A stretch of DNA of 64,000 nt from PALSA-1006 sp963733265. GTDB lineage: Bacteria > Pseudomonadota > Gammaproteobacteria > Burkholderiales > Gallionellaceae. The position numbers and the translations under genes are program-made. The stretch spans positions 715,184 through 779,183 of the forward strand of contig CAVTCF010000002.1 of assembly GCA_963733265.1 (NCBI GenBank). Direction: 5' to 3'. Shown here piece by piece: positions 36,507 through 44,800 of this stretch. Within the stretch, counting starts at the first letter, position 1; every line of letters begins with the position of its first letter. The notes beneath the pieces are model-generated. The model ran no database searches. It was not told the DNA's origin and saw only the letters and a program-made list of their open reading frames with translations.

Positions 36507-36881
36507 GTGACAAGTCACTTTATAGGCGACAGGAAAAAGCGTGACTAGTCACGTTTAATTAAACGGAGACAATATGAAAAAAGATACAGCCAAAGACACA
36601 TCCATTGAACACGATAAAAAACCGACAACCACGCGCGGAAGACCCGCTACAGGCAAAGCGATGACACCGGCACAGAGGCAACAAGCAAGCAGAGCAAAAC
36701 GTCTATCAGAGAAGTTCGAGAGCTTCCCGGCAAAGCAAATAAATATCCTGTTATCGCCACAGGCAACAAAAGCCTTGGACATGCTGACCAGTTATCGTGA
36801 CAAGTCACAAAAAGTACTCATCGAAGAATTACTGATCCATGCGTATGCAAAGCAAAGCAAAGAGATAGAGTGACAAGTCAC
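36507..36881. promoter_or_regulatory. four GTGACWAGTCAC palindromes around the passenger gene
   Basis: Copies lie at 36507-36518, 36541-36552 (GTGACTAGTCAC), 36797-36808 (inside the gene) and 36870-36881 (over its end). Three also carry a flanking TATC or GATA. Four identical 12-bp dyads within 375 bp are far above chance. They probably bind the ribbon-helix-helix protein encoded between them. Confidence 0.75.
36574..36873 (+). CDS. ribbon-helix-helix-like passenger protein in IS21 element B
   Basis: 99 residues. The N-terminal half is basic and disordered (TRGRPATGKAMTPAQRQQAS). The C-terminal half has the ribbon-helix-helix pattern: a strand KQINILLSP, then helix QATKALDMLTSY, turn, and helix SQKVLIEELLIHAYAKQ. 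This fold forms dimers that bind palindromic DNA. AACGGAGACAAT precedes the ATG. IS21 elements normally carry only istA and istB, so this third gene is a passenger; it may repress transposition genes or itself through the surrounding palindromes. Confidence 0.7.
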   Translation: MKKDTAKDTSIEHDKKPTTTRGRPATGKAMTPAQRQQASRAKRLSEKFESFPAKQINILLSPQATKALDMLTSYRDKSQKVLIEELLIHAYAKQSKEIE

Positions 36882-37132
36882 GATAATGAAAAGTTGATGC
36901 CGGTTTCTGAAAACGCTCAGTTGAGAAAATTGACAAAAGACAGGACTAAACTATAAGCTCAAATTCTTGCGTCGCTTCGCTCCGACTGACCCGGCTGAAT
37001 GCCGTGGAGTGGGTGGCCGAATCATGAGCGGAATCGGTGGCCGAACCGCGTGGAATGCGCACTTGCTACCACGTACACCGAAGGCGGACGTTTCTGCCGC
37101 AACACCCAAACCATTCTTCAATGAGGACTACC

Positions 37133-37921
37133 ATGCATACAATTCCAGAACTGACATCCCTGCTCAAACAACTGCACCTGTCCGGCATTCTTGATTCACT
37201 CGAAGCCCGCAACCGCGAAGCCATCGACCGCAAGCTGGCCTACACCGACTTCCTCAGCCTGTTGATTCATGACGAAGTCGCCAGGCGGGAACAAAAGAAG
37301 CTGGATATGCGACTGCGTCGCGCAAGCTTCCGCAACCAAAAAACACTGGAGGGATTCGACTTCGACCGACTGCCCAATCTGAACCGCACGGCAGTTCATG
37401 ATCTGGCGACCTGCCGTTTCATTGAAGAGAAAGTCGCCGTATTGGTTGTGGGGCCGTGCGGAACCGGCAAAAGCCATCTGGCGCAGTCGCTTGGTCATGC
37501 GGCTGCCCGTCAGGGTTATGACGTGTTGTTCATTACGCAGACCCAACTCCTGAGCAGTTTGCGCGCAGCTCAGGCCACCGGCAATTACGCGCGGCGATTT
37601 AAATCACTGGTCAAAGTGCATCTGCTGATCATTGATGATTTCGGACTCAAACCCTTGCGTTCACCGGAAGATGAAGACTTCCATGACTTGATCGCCGAAC
37701 GCTACGAGCGCGCCGCAACCATTCTGACCAGCAATCTCGACTTTGATGAATGGGGTGAAGCATTCGCCGCAAATAAAATGATCGGCGCAGCAACACTGGA
37801 TCGATTACGCCACGGCGCGTATCGCGTGGTTTTGGATGGGCCGAGTTACCGCGACCCGCAGCCAATGCCGGAAATGCCAAAAACGCCGGCAAAGAAAGGA
37901 GGTAAACCTACTCAGACTTGA
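37133..37921 (+). CDS. istB: IstB ATPase helper (IS21 family) of element A
   Basis: 262 residues from ATG 37133; the longer open frame upstream starts inside element B and is an artefact. Features: IPELTSLLKQLHLSGILDSLE start, Walker A VVGPCGTGKSH, Walker B LLIIDDFGL, and a Pro/Lys-rich tail. The native istA stop lies 8 bp before its start, the usual IS21 spacing. Confidence 0.92.
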   Translation: MHTIPELTSLLKQLHLSGILDSLEARNREAIDRKLAYTDFLSLLIHDEVARREQKKLDMRLRRASFRNQKTLEGFDFDRLPNLNRTAVHDLATCRFIEEKVAVLVVGPCGTGKSHLAQSLGHAAARQGYDVLFITQTQLLSSLRAAQATGNYARRFKSLVKVHLLIIDDFGLKPLRSPEDEDFHDLIAERYERAATILTSNLDFDEWGEAFAANKMIGAATLDRLRHGAYRVVLDGPSYRDPQPMPEMPKTPAKKGGKPTQT

Positions 37922-38076
37922 GACAGGGCCGTCAGCAACAAATAGAGTAAATAATGCGATTGCAAAAACAGCAAAAATCACGCATTCTTTACACCCAGTT
38001 TGAGCCCCTGAAATGACACTTCAAAGTGGCGCCATTACGGCGAAAATCAGTGGCGCCTTAACGCCGAAAAGTGACA

Positions 38077-38153
38077 TTATCGGCATCAATTAAAACTGCT
38101 AAACGAAGAGTTGAATCTTCCGGTTCAGTTTTGGCTAATCGTTGGTGTGACAT
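38077..38153 (-). pseudogene. NYN (LabA/DUF88) ribonuclease gene, only the first 26 codons left
   Basis: From ATG 38153 the frame reads MSHQRLAKTEPEDS then TLRLAVLIDADN, which is the start of NYN/PIN-like nucleases; IDADN holds the first catalytic acidic residues. At codon 26 it runs into the right end of IS21 element A and stops after five IS-encoded residues. The DNA on the left side of the IS does not encode the rest of the protein. Confidence 0.7.
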
Positions 38154-38224
38154 CAAAATTACTCCCGAAGCTGACATTTAGAGTTCTACAAAACTTGATG
38201 TGAAGTTCATCCCATTGTTGCTGG

Positions 38225-38345
38225 ACGTGTGTCGTCCGCAAGTCCTCGCCAATGGCGAGCACAATTATGTGATTATAATGAGGCCGCGAATTTTGTGTCG
38301 GCAACTTCGTCGCCGAGCTGCCAAAAGAAGAGCATTGAATTGAGA
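38225..38345. repeat. degenerate intergenic repeat, copy 2
   Basis: This block (TATGTGATTATAA, GAATTTTGTGTCGGCAACTTCG, GAGCTGCCAAA, CATTGAATTGAG) matches the order and spacing of the block near 31085-31163 with many substitutions. It lies on the other side of the IS21 nest. One frame reads QLCDYNEAANFV, so it may derive from a decayed coding repeat. Confidence 0.5.
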
Positions 38346-38398
38346 GTTACTTGGCATCTTCCGCAGGCAAGCCAAGTTGTTGAGGTATCTTGGCTAAA

Positions 38399-38689
38399 TC
38401 AGTTTGCCATTCGACATTCATTCTCTTTGTGTAGCAGCACGGGTGGTTTTGGAATAGCCTTCTTTATCTTATCCGTATCGGATTTGGACGCTTTCATTTT
38501 CAAAACGAGTACAGTCATTTCATTCATCGTTTCTTCGAGTTTCAATGTGAGTTCATGGCTGCTTTTGCTCGATAATGGTTCGCTTGGATAATGGAGATTA
38601 GAGTAATAAACAGCGTACCGGGCGAAGATTTCTTTTAGGTCAAACGCACGAAGATACTCGTTAGCTATGAAATGGGGATTGGCTGACAT
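38399..38689 (-). CDS. hypothetical protein
   Basis: 96 residues, no recognised family. Mostly helical (SSKSSHELTLKLEETMNEMTVLVLKMKASK), which suggests a coiled coil. GGAAAACC precedes the ATG. Isolated gene in a gene-poor stretch; 38690-38944 holds nothing that I can identify. Confidence 0.45.
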   Translation of the reverse strand: MSANPHFIANEYLRAFDLKEIFARYAVYYSNLHYPSEPLSSKSSHELTLKLEETMNEMTVLVLKMKASKSDTDKIKKAIPKPPVLLHKENECRMAN

Positions 38690-38944
38690 AGTGGTTTTCC
38701 TCGTAGTTTGCTTGGGTGAGCTCAGTTTACAAATTCACTACCCAAAGTAAGCATCGAATAGCCCCACTTTTTCGCTGCTATTTAATCTGAAGCTTATTGA
38801 ACTTTTTCCCACGTTGAATGCCTACACGTACTCTCGGCGAATACTGAGGCATTTTTAATTACTGAACGTGCATTTTAACTTGCGGCATTGTTGTAGTATC
38901 CAGAACTTCAATTTTTGGACATACACGACAATAGGGCACCAAAC

Positions 38945-39064
38945 ATGAGCAATTTTATATTGAACCGAATCGAAATCTGCTATTCGCAAAATGACGAGAT
39001 AGTGAATCCGAGCATCTGCTTTATGCGTCGTCAATACCAAGCAAAAGGATGTGACGCCCTATGA
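38945..39064 (+). CDS. possible 39-residue leader ORF before sspA-like gene
   Basis: A short frame MSNFILNRIEICYSQND... ends in TGA that overlaps the ATG of the sspA-like gene (ATGA), a coupling arrangement. AAAGGA, the ribosome-binding site for the next gene, lies in it. No homology is recognised, so it may be chance. Confidence 0.25.
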   Translation: MSNFILNRIEICYSQNDEIVNPSICFMRRQYQAKGCDAL

Positions 39065-39660
39065 TGACGTTATATTCTGGAACAACAGATCCATTTAGCC
39101 AGCGTTGCCGATTTGTTCTGTATGAAAAAGGCTCGGATTTTAAGGTTGTTGATGTGGACATGTTTACCTTGCCGGAAGACATGAAGGCAACGAATCCGTA
39201 CGGCAAGGTGCCGGTTCTGCTAGAGCGCAATCTGGTGCTCTACGAGGCCAATATTATCAATGAGTATATCGACGAGCGCTTCCCGCTTCCTGAACTGATG
39301 TCGAACGACCCTGCGAAGCGCGCCCGAACGCGCTTGCTCCTTTATCGTTTTGAGAAGGAGTTATTTTGCCATATCGATGCTATCGAGCACGGCCAGCAAA
39401 AGGTCGCGGACAAAGCGCGGCAGACGATACGAGATAACCTGTTGCAATTCTCAGAACTGATTGGCAAGCACAAATACATGTTGGGTGATGAACTGTCGAT
39501 GCTGGACGTAGCCATTGCTCCGTTACTGTGGCGGCTGGATCATTATGGAGTTGAACTGGGAAAAGAGGCTGAATCACTGAAGAAGTATGCCGAGCGTATA
39601 TTTTCGCGCCCTGCTTATGTAGAATCAATGACTCCAGCTGAAAAAGCGATGCGCAAGTAG
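39061..39660 (+). CDS. sspA: stringent starvation protein A-like (GST fold)
   Basis: 199 residues. The N-terminal thioredoxin-like half (TLYSGTTDPFSQRCRFVLYEKG, NPYGKVPVLLERNLVLYEA) and the helical C-terminal half (MLGDELSMLDVAIAPLLWRLD) match SspA, an RNA-polymerase-associated regulator with a GST fold and no glutathione activity. SspA genes normally follow rpsI or petABC and precede sspB. Here no sspB is present and the neighbours are accessory, so this may be a relocated or second copy. Confidence 0.88.
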   Translation: MMTLYSGTTDPFSQRCRFVLYEKGSDFKVVDVDMFTLPEDMKATNPYGKVPVLLERNLVLYEANIINEYIDERFPLPELMSNDPAKRARTRLLLYRFEKELFCHIDAIEHGQQKVADKARQTIRDNLLQFSELIGKHKYMLGDELSMLDVAIAPLLWRLDHYGVELGKEAESLKKYAERIFSRPAYVESMTPAEKAMRK

Positions 39661-39704
39661 GCTATAGACTCCAGCCTTTCAGATTCAGATTGCGGCACGT
39701 CACT

Positions 39705-39983
39705 ATGAATATCACGACTTGGCATGAAAACCATATAAACTTTTTACGTGAGAACTATCCGTGGATGGATCTGCCTGAACTGGCTGAAGGCCTGTCTAAG
39801 GTTGAACCTTTGATGTCATGCAAATACTCGTCTGAGTCTATGCGAATTTTTGGGTCACATTTCAAAATTAAGCGTCTGCCCATAAAAGAACGCAAGTCAA
39901 AAATGGAAACTTACGACCAATCTCTAAATATCACGCGGGTAATTAAACCAGTTCCCGGCGTGATCGTTCATCGTTGTCTATAA
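39705..39983 (+). CDS. hypothetical protein
   Basis: 92 residues, not recognised. The N-terminal part (TWHENHINFLRENYPWMDLPE) looks like a small HTH/Myb-like helical segment (W...F...L...P...L). A basic stretch follows (FKIKRLPIKERKSKM). The ATG at 39705 or one at 39690 could start it. No strong ribosome-binding site is visible. Confidence 0.4.
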   Translation: MNITTWHENHINFLRENYPWMDLPELAEGLSKVEPLMSCKYSSESMRIFGSHFKIKRLPIKERKSKMETYDQSLNITRVIKPVPGVIVHRCL

Positions 39984-40049
39984 ATCTATTCAATGGCTGG
40001 TTCTACCCTCGAAAACTATGCCTCTCAGTCTTTTAACAAATAACTGAAA

Positions 40050-40472
40050 CTACAAACGCGAGCATTTAGCTTCACCAAGTGCGACTTGGCAAATGCGTTG
40101 CGCCAATGTATACGACGGTGTCCATCGACCACCTTGCGCGATAAAGCGACTACTTGCATCAACGACGACAGCATCTTTTGTTTCTTCGCCAGCGAAAGTA
40201 TCTGCAAGCGCGAAATTCTGGTTTTTTAGAGCGTTGCAATCCAATCTGCCTTGGTCATCAAATCTGAGCATCTCATATACGAGCCTGGCAATACCGCAAG
40301 GAACCCGATTACGAAGCTCGACGATTGCTTCTACCATGCGCACTCGCTGGCCTGCGAAGCGCGGCAACGGGTGACTTTCTGGATCGTTGAACATGTTTGT
40401 AAACTTCGTTCCAGCAAACCGATACAGAGTGTCATCTGGGTCAACGATGAATATCCTGACTGAGCGTGTCAC
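40050..40472 (-). CDS. hypothetical protein
   Basis: 140 residues, no recognised family. Mixed alpha/beta (VRIFIVDPDDTLYRFAGTKF; VEAIVELRNRVPCGIARLVYEM; FALADTFAGEETKDAVVV). The start GTG/ATG at 40472 lies 21 bp after the SEC-C gene stop on the same strand, so they may share a transcript. Confidence 0.5.
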   Translation of the reverse strand: MTRSVRIFIVDPDDTLYRFAGTKFTNMFNDPESHPLPRFAGQRVRMVEAIVELRNRVPCGIARLVYEMLRFDDQGRLDCNALKNQNFALADTFAGEETKDAVVVDASSRFIAQGGRWTPSYTLAQRICQVALGEAKCSRL

Positions 40473-40493
40473 AGCGTGTGTTCCTTTATAACT

Positions 40494-41492
40494 TTAGTGT
40501 AGTACTGTTGATGCGCCGCAGCACTTTTTGAACTTCTTTCCACTGCCGCATGGACAGGGATCGTTGCGCCCCACCTTTGGATGTTCGCGCTGAAAACTGG
40601 TTGCAATAGTGCGTTCAGCAACGGCACGACGATACGGTTGCCAGAACCGATAAATCCAGGCAACGCAGGCTGGAATCTGTTCGGATAAACCTTCTCGCTG
40701 TTCTGATGTTTTAGTGAGTTCCTCTTCTTCCTGGGTGACCTCGTCTGCCCCGAGCAAATAGATTGGTCGTAATACTTCAGTGCTGGTTGGTTGTTCAAAA
40801 AATGTTTCCCAGTTTTTGCGTTGAAGATTGATGCCGGCCATGTATCCATAGGCCCACATCTCGCCATCGGTGTATTCTCGGGGATTATTCGGATAGGAGC
40901 AGGTGTCAAATACCGGCTCGAATGTATCAGGATTTTGATGGAGGCTCCAAATGATGCCGTTCAATTGGCGCATGATCAGGCCCGTAATCCGTTCTGCTTG
41001 TGCAAGAGTATCGAACTCTGGCTCATCTTCTTCTGTTGGCCCCCAAACTCTGGGTAGCCATTCGCTAGGTTTGGGCATAACGGGGCCGGATACAATGGCG
41101 GTTAGAAATCCGTCCAGGCAATCCAGCATCATCGTATTGTCTGATGTGGCACCCGACATCAAAAAGTTATCGAGTTCATCCATCTCTTCATTAGAGAGCG
41201 CTGCCAGCACATTGGACGAATCCGTTTCTTTTGGTGACTCTAGCGAGTCAGGAGGATCGCCAATGAAAGTATCTATTCCTTCCTCATCAATCGTTTTGAG
41301 TGCTTCATCTAGCGCCTCTCTGTCAGACTGAAATGGCTCATCCCAAACGGTGGAATTCCAGTGTTCATCAACCACCTCCAATATCCAGCCACCTTCACTG
41401 TCTTGATATATTCCAATTTGTACCGTCTTCCCATCTCGTGTCAGCGACTGTTCGAGCGGTGAGCGGTTTGGATTTTGGTCGTCGTCAGTCAT
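40494..41492 (-). CDS. UPF0149/YecA-like protein with SEC-C zinc motif
   Basis: 332 residues. The middle (about 95-250) matches the UPF0149/YecA helical family: LSNEEMDELDNFLMSG, MMLDCLDGFLTAIVSGP, and WAYGYMAGINL. The C-terminus is a complete SEC-C metal-binding motif, RNDPCPCGSGKKFKKCC, as in SecA and YecA, which binds zinc or iron and contacts ribosomes or partner proteins. An acidic N-terminal 90-residue extension is unusual for the family. Confidence 0.82.
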   Translation of the reverse strand: MTDDDQNPNRSPLEQSLTRDGKTVQIGIYQDSEGGWILEVVDEHWNSTVWDEPFQSDREALDEALKTIDEEGIDTFIGDPPDSLESPKETDSSNVLAALSNEEMDELDNFLMSGATSDNTMMLDCLDGFLTAIVSGPVMPKPSEWLPRVWGPTEEDEPEFDTLAQAERITGLIMRQLNGIIWSLHQNPDTFEPVFDTCSYPNNPREYTDGEMWAYGYMAGINLQRKNWETFFEQPTSTEVLRPIYLLGADEVTQEEEELTKTSEQREGLSEQIPACVAWIYRFWQPYRRAVAERTIATSFQREHPKVGRNDPCPCGSGKKFKKCCGASTVLH

Positions 41493-41881
41493 TTCGAATT
41501 TCCAATAACCTTGAGGTTGAAGCGAAGCAAGATGCTACCAGATTCATCATGCTGCGCAGCGAATAATGCATTCGAATAATGCATTCAGCAGACAGTGTTG
41601 CCAATGATCCTTGCATGTTAAACTAATTCGTGTGCGGATGTTATTCCGGTTCAATTCAAACAGTGTTGTCGGAACGTGCAGAAACTCTCTTGGGTCTTAT
41701 GCCCTTTCCCCCTGATTTGAATGCAATCATCGTAGGAAAATGTTCTGGGTCCGGACCTCGGCCTTAGCTGCCATCAGCCGCTGTGCATTGTGACTTCCGC
41801 TATGCGCAATACAGCGGACATCATAGGGATCCTCTAGTTATTTGCCCTGTAGCGATATTCAGGCAGCAGCAGATTATGTTA
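41493..41881. other. 389-bp non-coding stretch
   Basis: Contains a tandem GAATAATGCATTC repeat (about 41562-41589). It is the divergent region between the SEC-C gene and the large STAND gene and must hold promoters for both. No other feature seen. Confidence 0.45.
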
Positions 41882-44800
41882 ATGTCCACCTTTCCTTTGA
41901 ATTCCGCAACCATAGTCATGTTCGAACCTGCCCGCGTAAGCCAAACTGCAGTCATTCTCACGGCGCTTGGTGTGGAGACAACAGCCGTGCTGCGCCACCT
42001 GTCTGACGTTTCGACCGAAACGGTTTCGGGTACTAAATTCATTAAAGGCCAGTTTGAGGGGTGGGACATCGCCGTTGTTGAAGCTGGTGCCGGCAATCCT
42101 AGTGCTGCTGCGATTACTACCCGCGCCTGCGATTACTACAAGCCGAAGGTGGCGCTACTCATCGGCGTTGCTGGCGGAATGAAGGACGTTGCAATTGGCC
42201 ATGTAGTTGTTGCCACCAAAGTTTACGGATACGAGTCTGGAAAAGACAAGGCTGGCGGTTTCCAACCCCGTCCAGACCTTCTGCGTAGTGATCATGAACT
42301 AGAACAAAGTGCAAGGATCGATCGTCAACTCAATCATTGGAGGGCACGTCTCAATCCGCAGTTGTCACATGATAATCCGCATCTCCATGTTGGCCCCATA
42401 GCAGCTGGGGAAAAGGTGGTCGCCTCAAATCGCGCCTCCACGGCCAAATTCCTTCGAAAGGAATATAGCGATGCGCTGGCCGTCGAAATGGAGGGACGCG
42501 GCTTTCTCGAAGGCGTACATATCAGCCACCCGGTTCAAGGGTGCGTCATTCGCGGCATTTCCGATCTGCTCTCTGGTAAAGCAAATGCAGATCAGAATGG
42601 ATCTCAAGAGCGTGCGGCCGATGCCGCTTCCGCTGTCGCCTTTCAACTGCTTTCGGGTTTGGGGAACTCGCACGCCTCCGCAGCACCACATACCACTTAC
42701 GAAGGTACACCACCCGAAGCGTCCGATCTCAAGGCGATGGCTGCATTGCTCCTTGACACCGGCGCACCACCTTCAATGACCATGCTCTTTCCCAGTATCT
42801 CGTCCGACATCAATGCTATCTTGGACTTTGCCAGCGAGGTAACGCGAACTGTTATTGAGGCAAGCCAATCGACAGAGGGGTTTCTTCGTACCTCAATTGC
42901 TCCTCTTGCGTCTACAGAACTGCGGCGGCACCTGATTCTCGGCCCTCCAGGTTCTGGTAAGACACATGCTTTGTGGCACGCAGCCAATGAGTTGTTTAAA
43001 GCTGGTGACATCATTCCTCTATACTTACCAGCAGGCCAAATTAATCGTTGGGACGATCTTGCCTCTATGCTGCACCAAGCGGCACCAATGCTCAAACTAG
43101 ACGATATTCTTCGAGATACACGGGTTTGCGTCTTGATAGACGGTTGGTCTGAATTTGCCAGTGGCGAATACGCTGGCGAGAAGCAGAAGACATTAAGGGC
43201 ATTGCAGAGTACACGGATAATCGCCAACGGAAAGGCCTCCGACATTAGCGACACGCCATTTAAGATATGGAAGCTTGAGCTCCTTACGCTACAGCAAGTC
43301 GCCGACATTCTTAGCGCGGCAGGCCCGGCGAAACCGCTATTGCCGGGGCCTGTGCTTGATCTATTGCGCCTACCGCTGCTATTGTCGATTCATATCCTTT
43401 CAGCTGCAACAGCCGTGAAAACCGGCGACCTACTACGTCAGTTCCACGATCATCTCGCCCGAGACTTGCCCGAAGGGTTCACCCAAGCATTGGCAGAAGC
43501 GGTCGCAGCGTCGACATTATCCGGCGATCGGACCTACGGTCGTTTGATCTCCAATCTTCAATCATGCGCTGCATTGAAGGGAATAGCTGAGCCTTCACGG
43601 TTGCTTCGGGGTCTAGGCACTATCACCGAACGTAATGGACAAGCGCTGCCAATTCACGACCTCTACTGGAGTTGGTTATCTGGGCGCGGACTAATCGCCA
43701 CCCAGTCTGTGGGAGCCGCAATCGACGATCTACAAACGCGGGAAAGTTATCGGCTGGCGTTGCAGTCTGGCATCCGTCCGATTGAGGCTGACATCATGGC
43801 TGTGGTGAATGACGATCTTTTATTAGCGGCCATGTTGGATGCCGGTCTTCGCGCAAACCATGACAGTCGTTTACTCATCTCTGCCATAGAGCGATCACTT
43901 AGCGATACCCGCCTAGCGATCCGTAACCGGGGTGGACTCGCAGCGCTGGAAAGCGGCAGTTCAGCCTGTCTAATGGGCGCGCTCAACACGCTTGGCGCAC
44001 TTTCGTCCGCAAAATTGTACGTCTCCGATTGGCGCCAAGCCCTTCGTCCCGAGGTACTTTTTCCCCAGAGGGCGGTTCTTGCCGATTGGATTGGTTCAGT
44101 GGGAAGCGAATTCGTTCTCGACGCCATTGCCGAACACGGCGATTCAGAATGGGTGCCTTGGTTGGAGCAGATGGCTTCAGCGGGAAAAATCACCAACATA
44201 GCCGCCTTGTCGGCAGCACTAGCCTGTAGTGCCAGCATTCCAGCTTGGGGGCAGCCGTATCTCGACGAACTTTTCCGAACCTGCCCCTGGGCTCTAGGTG
44301 ACACAGCTGCTCGCCGATGCAATCACGCGTTAGCCCGCCTTATTGCCACCGAGTATGAGCGCTTAGTCGAAATAATTCCAAAGAATTCGAGCGGATGGAT
44401 TAACTTGAATCAAACGCTGGTCAATTGTGGCGATGATGCGGTATTTGAGTTTCTCCTCGGTCATTTTGGAACCATGAGCAAGCGCGCTCAAGAGCTGCTA
44501 GGGTATGCCGTCGTCGACCGTGGTCAACCGTGGATAGCTGCCTTCCAGAGAGTTGCCTTCGCGAATCCCGCCGAACACCAGCACCATAAGCTTGCAGAAA
44601 TATTGTCTCCGCAAATTGAAGATGTCACGGCTCGGGCTTGGATAAAAGCAGGACACTACGAAATGGGTTGGCGCATCCTTATTGCGCGTCATGGCGAGGC
44701 GGTTTTACCTGAACTCATCAAGGAGTTGCCGGACTCATTTGGCGGGGTGTCCGATATTCCTTCGCTCACCGTAATGCCCTATCTGGATAAAGCACCAGCG

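Larger units (their letters stand above)
33998..37061 (+). mobile_element. IS21-family element B (nested) with a passenger gene
   Basis: The left end TGCGTATTCCACG and the right end, read inversely as TGCGCATTCCACG, form the terminal repeats. Both are followed inward by several GATTCGGCCACCGATTCCG-type repeats. The 6-bp target CTTGCT is duplicated at 33992-33997 and 37062-37067. The element holds istA, istB and, unusually, a third small gene. It is 3,064 bp long. Confidence 0.9.
32316..38076 (+). mobile_element. IS21-family element A (outer), interrupted by element B
   Basis: The left end begins TGTGAACTTTCGGCGTTA; the right end, read on the other strand, begins TGTCACTTTTCGGCGTTA. Inside each end are several copies of a TTCCGGCGTAATGGCGCCA-type repeat, as typical for IstA binding sites in IS21. 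It carries istA (broken by element B) and istB (intact). Without element B and one target copy the element is about 2.7 kb. No matching target-site duplication is seen in the flanks. Confidence 0.88.

Noticed and set aside
37037..37132. Longer start for istB of element A
   Set aside because: The extension begins inside element B and crosses the restored istA stop; the ATG at 37133 fits the family.
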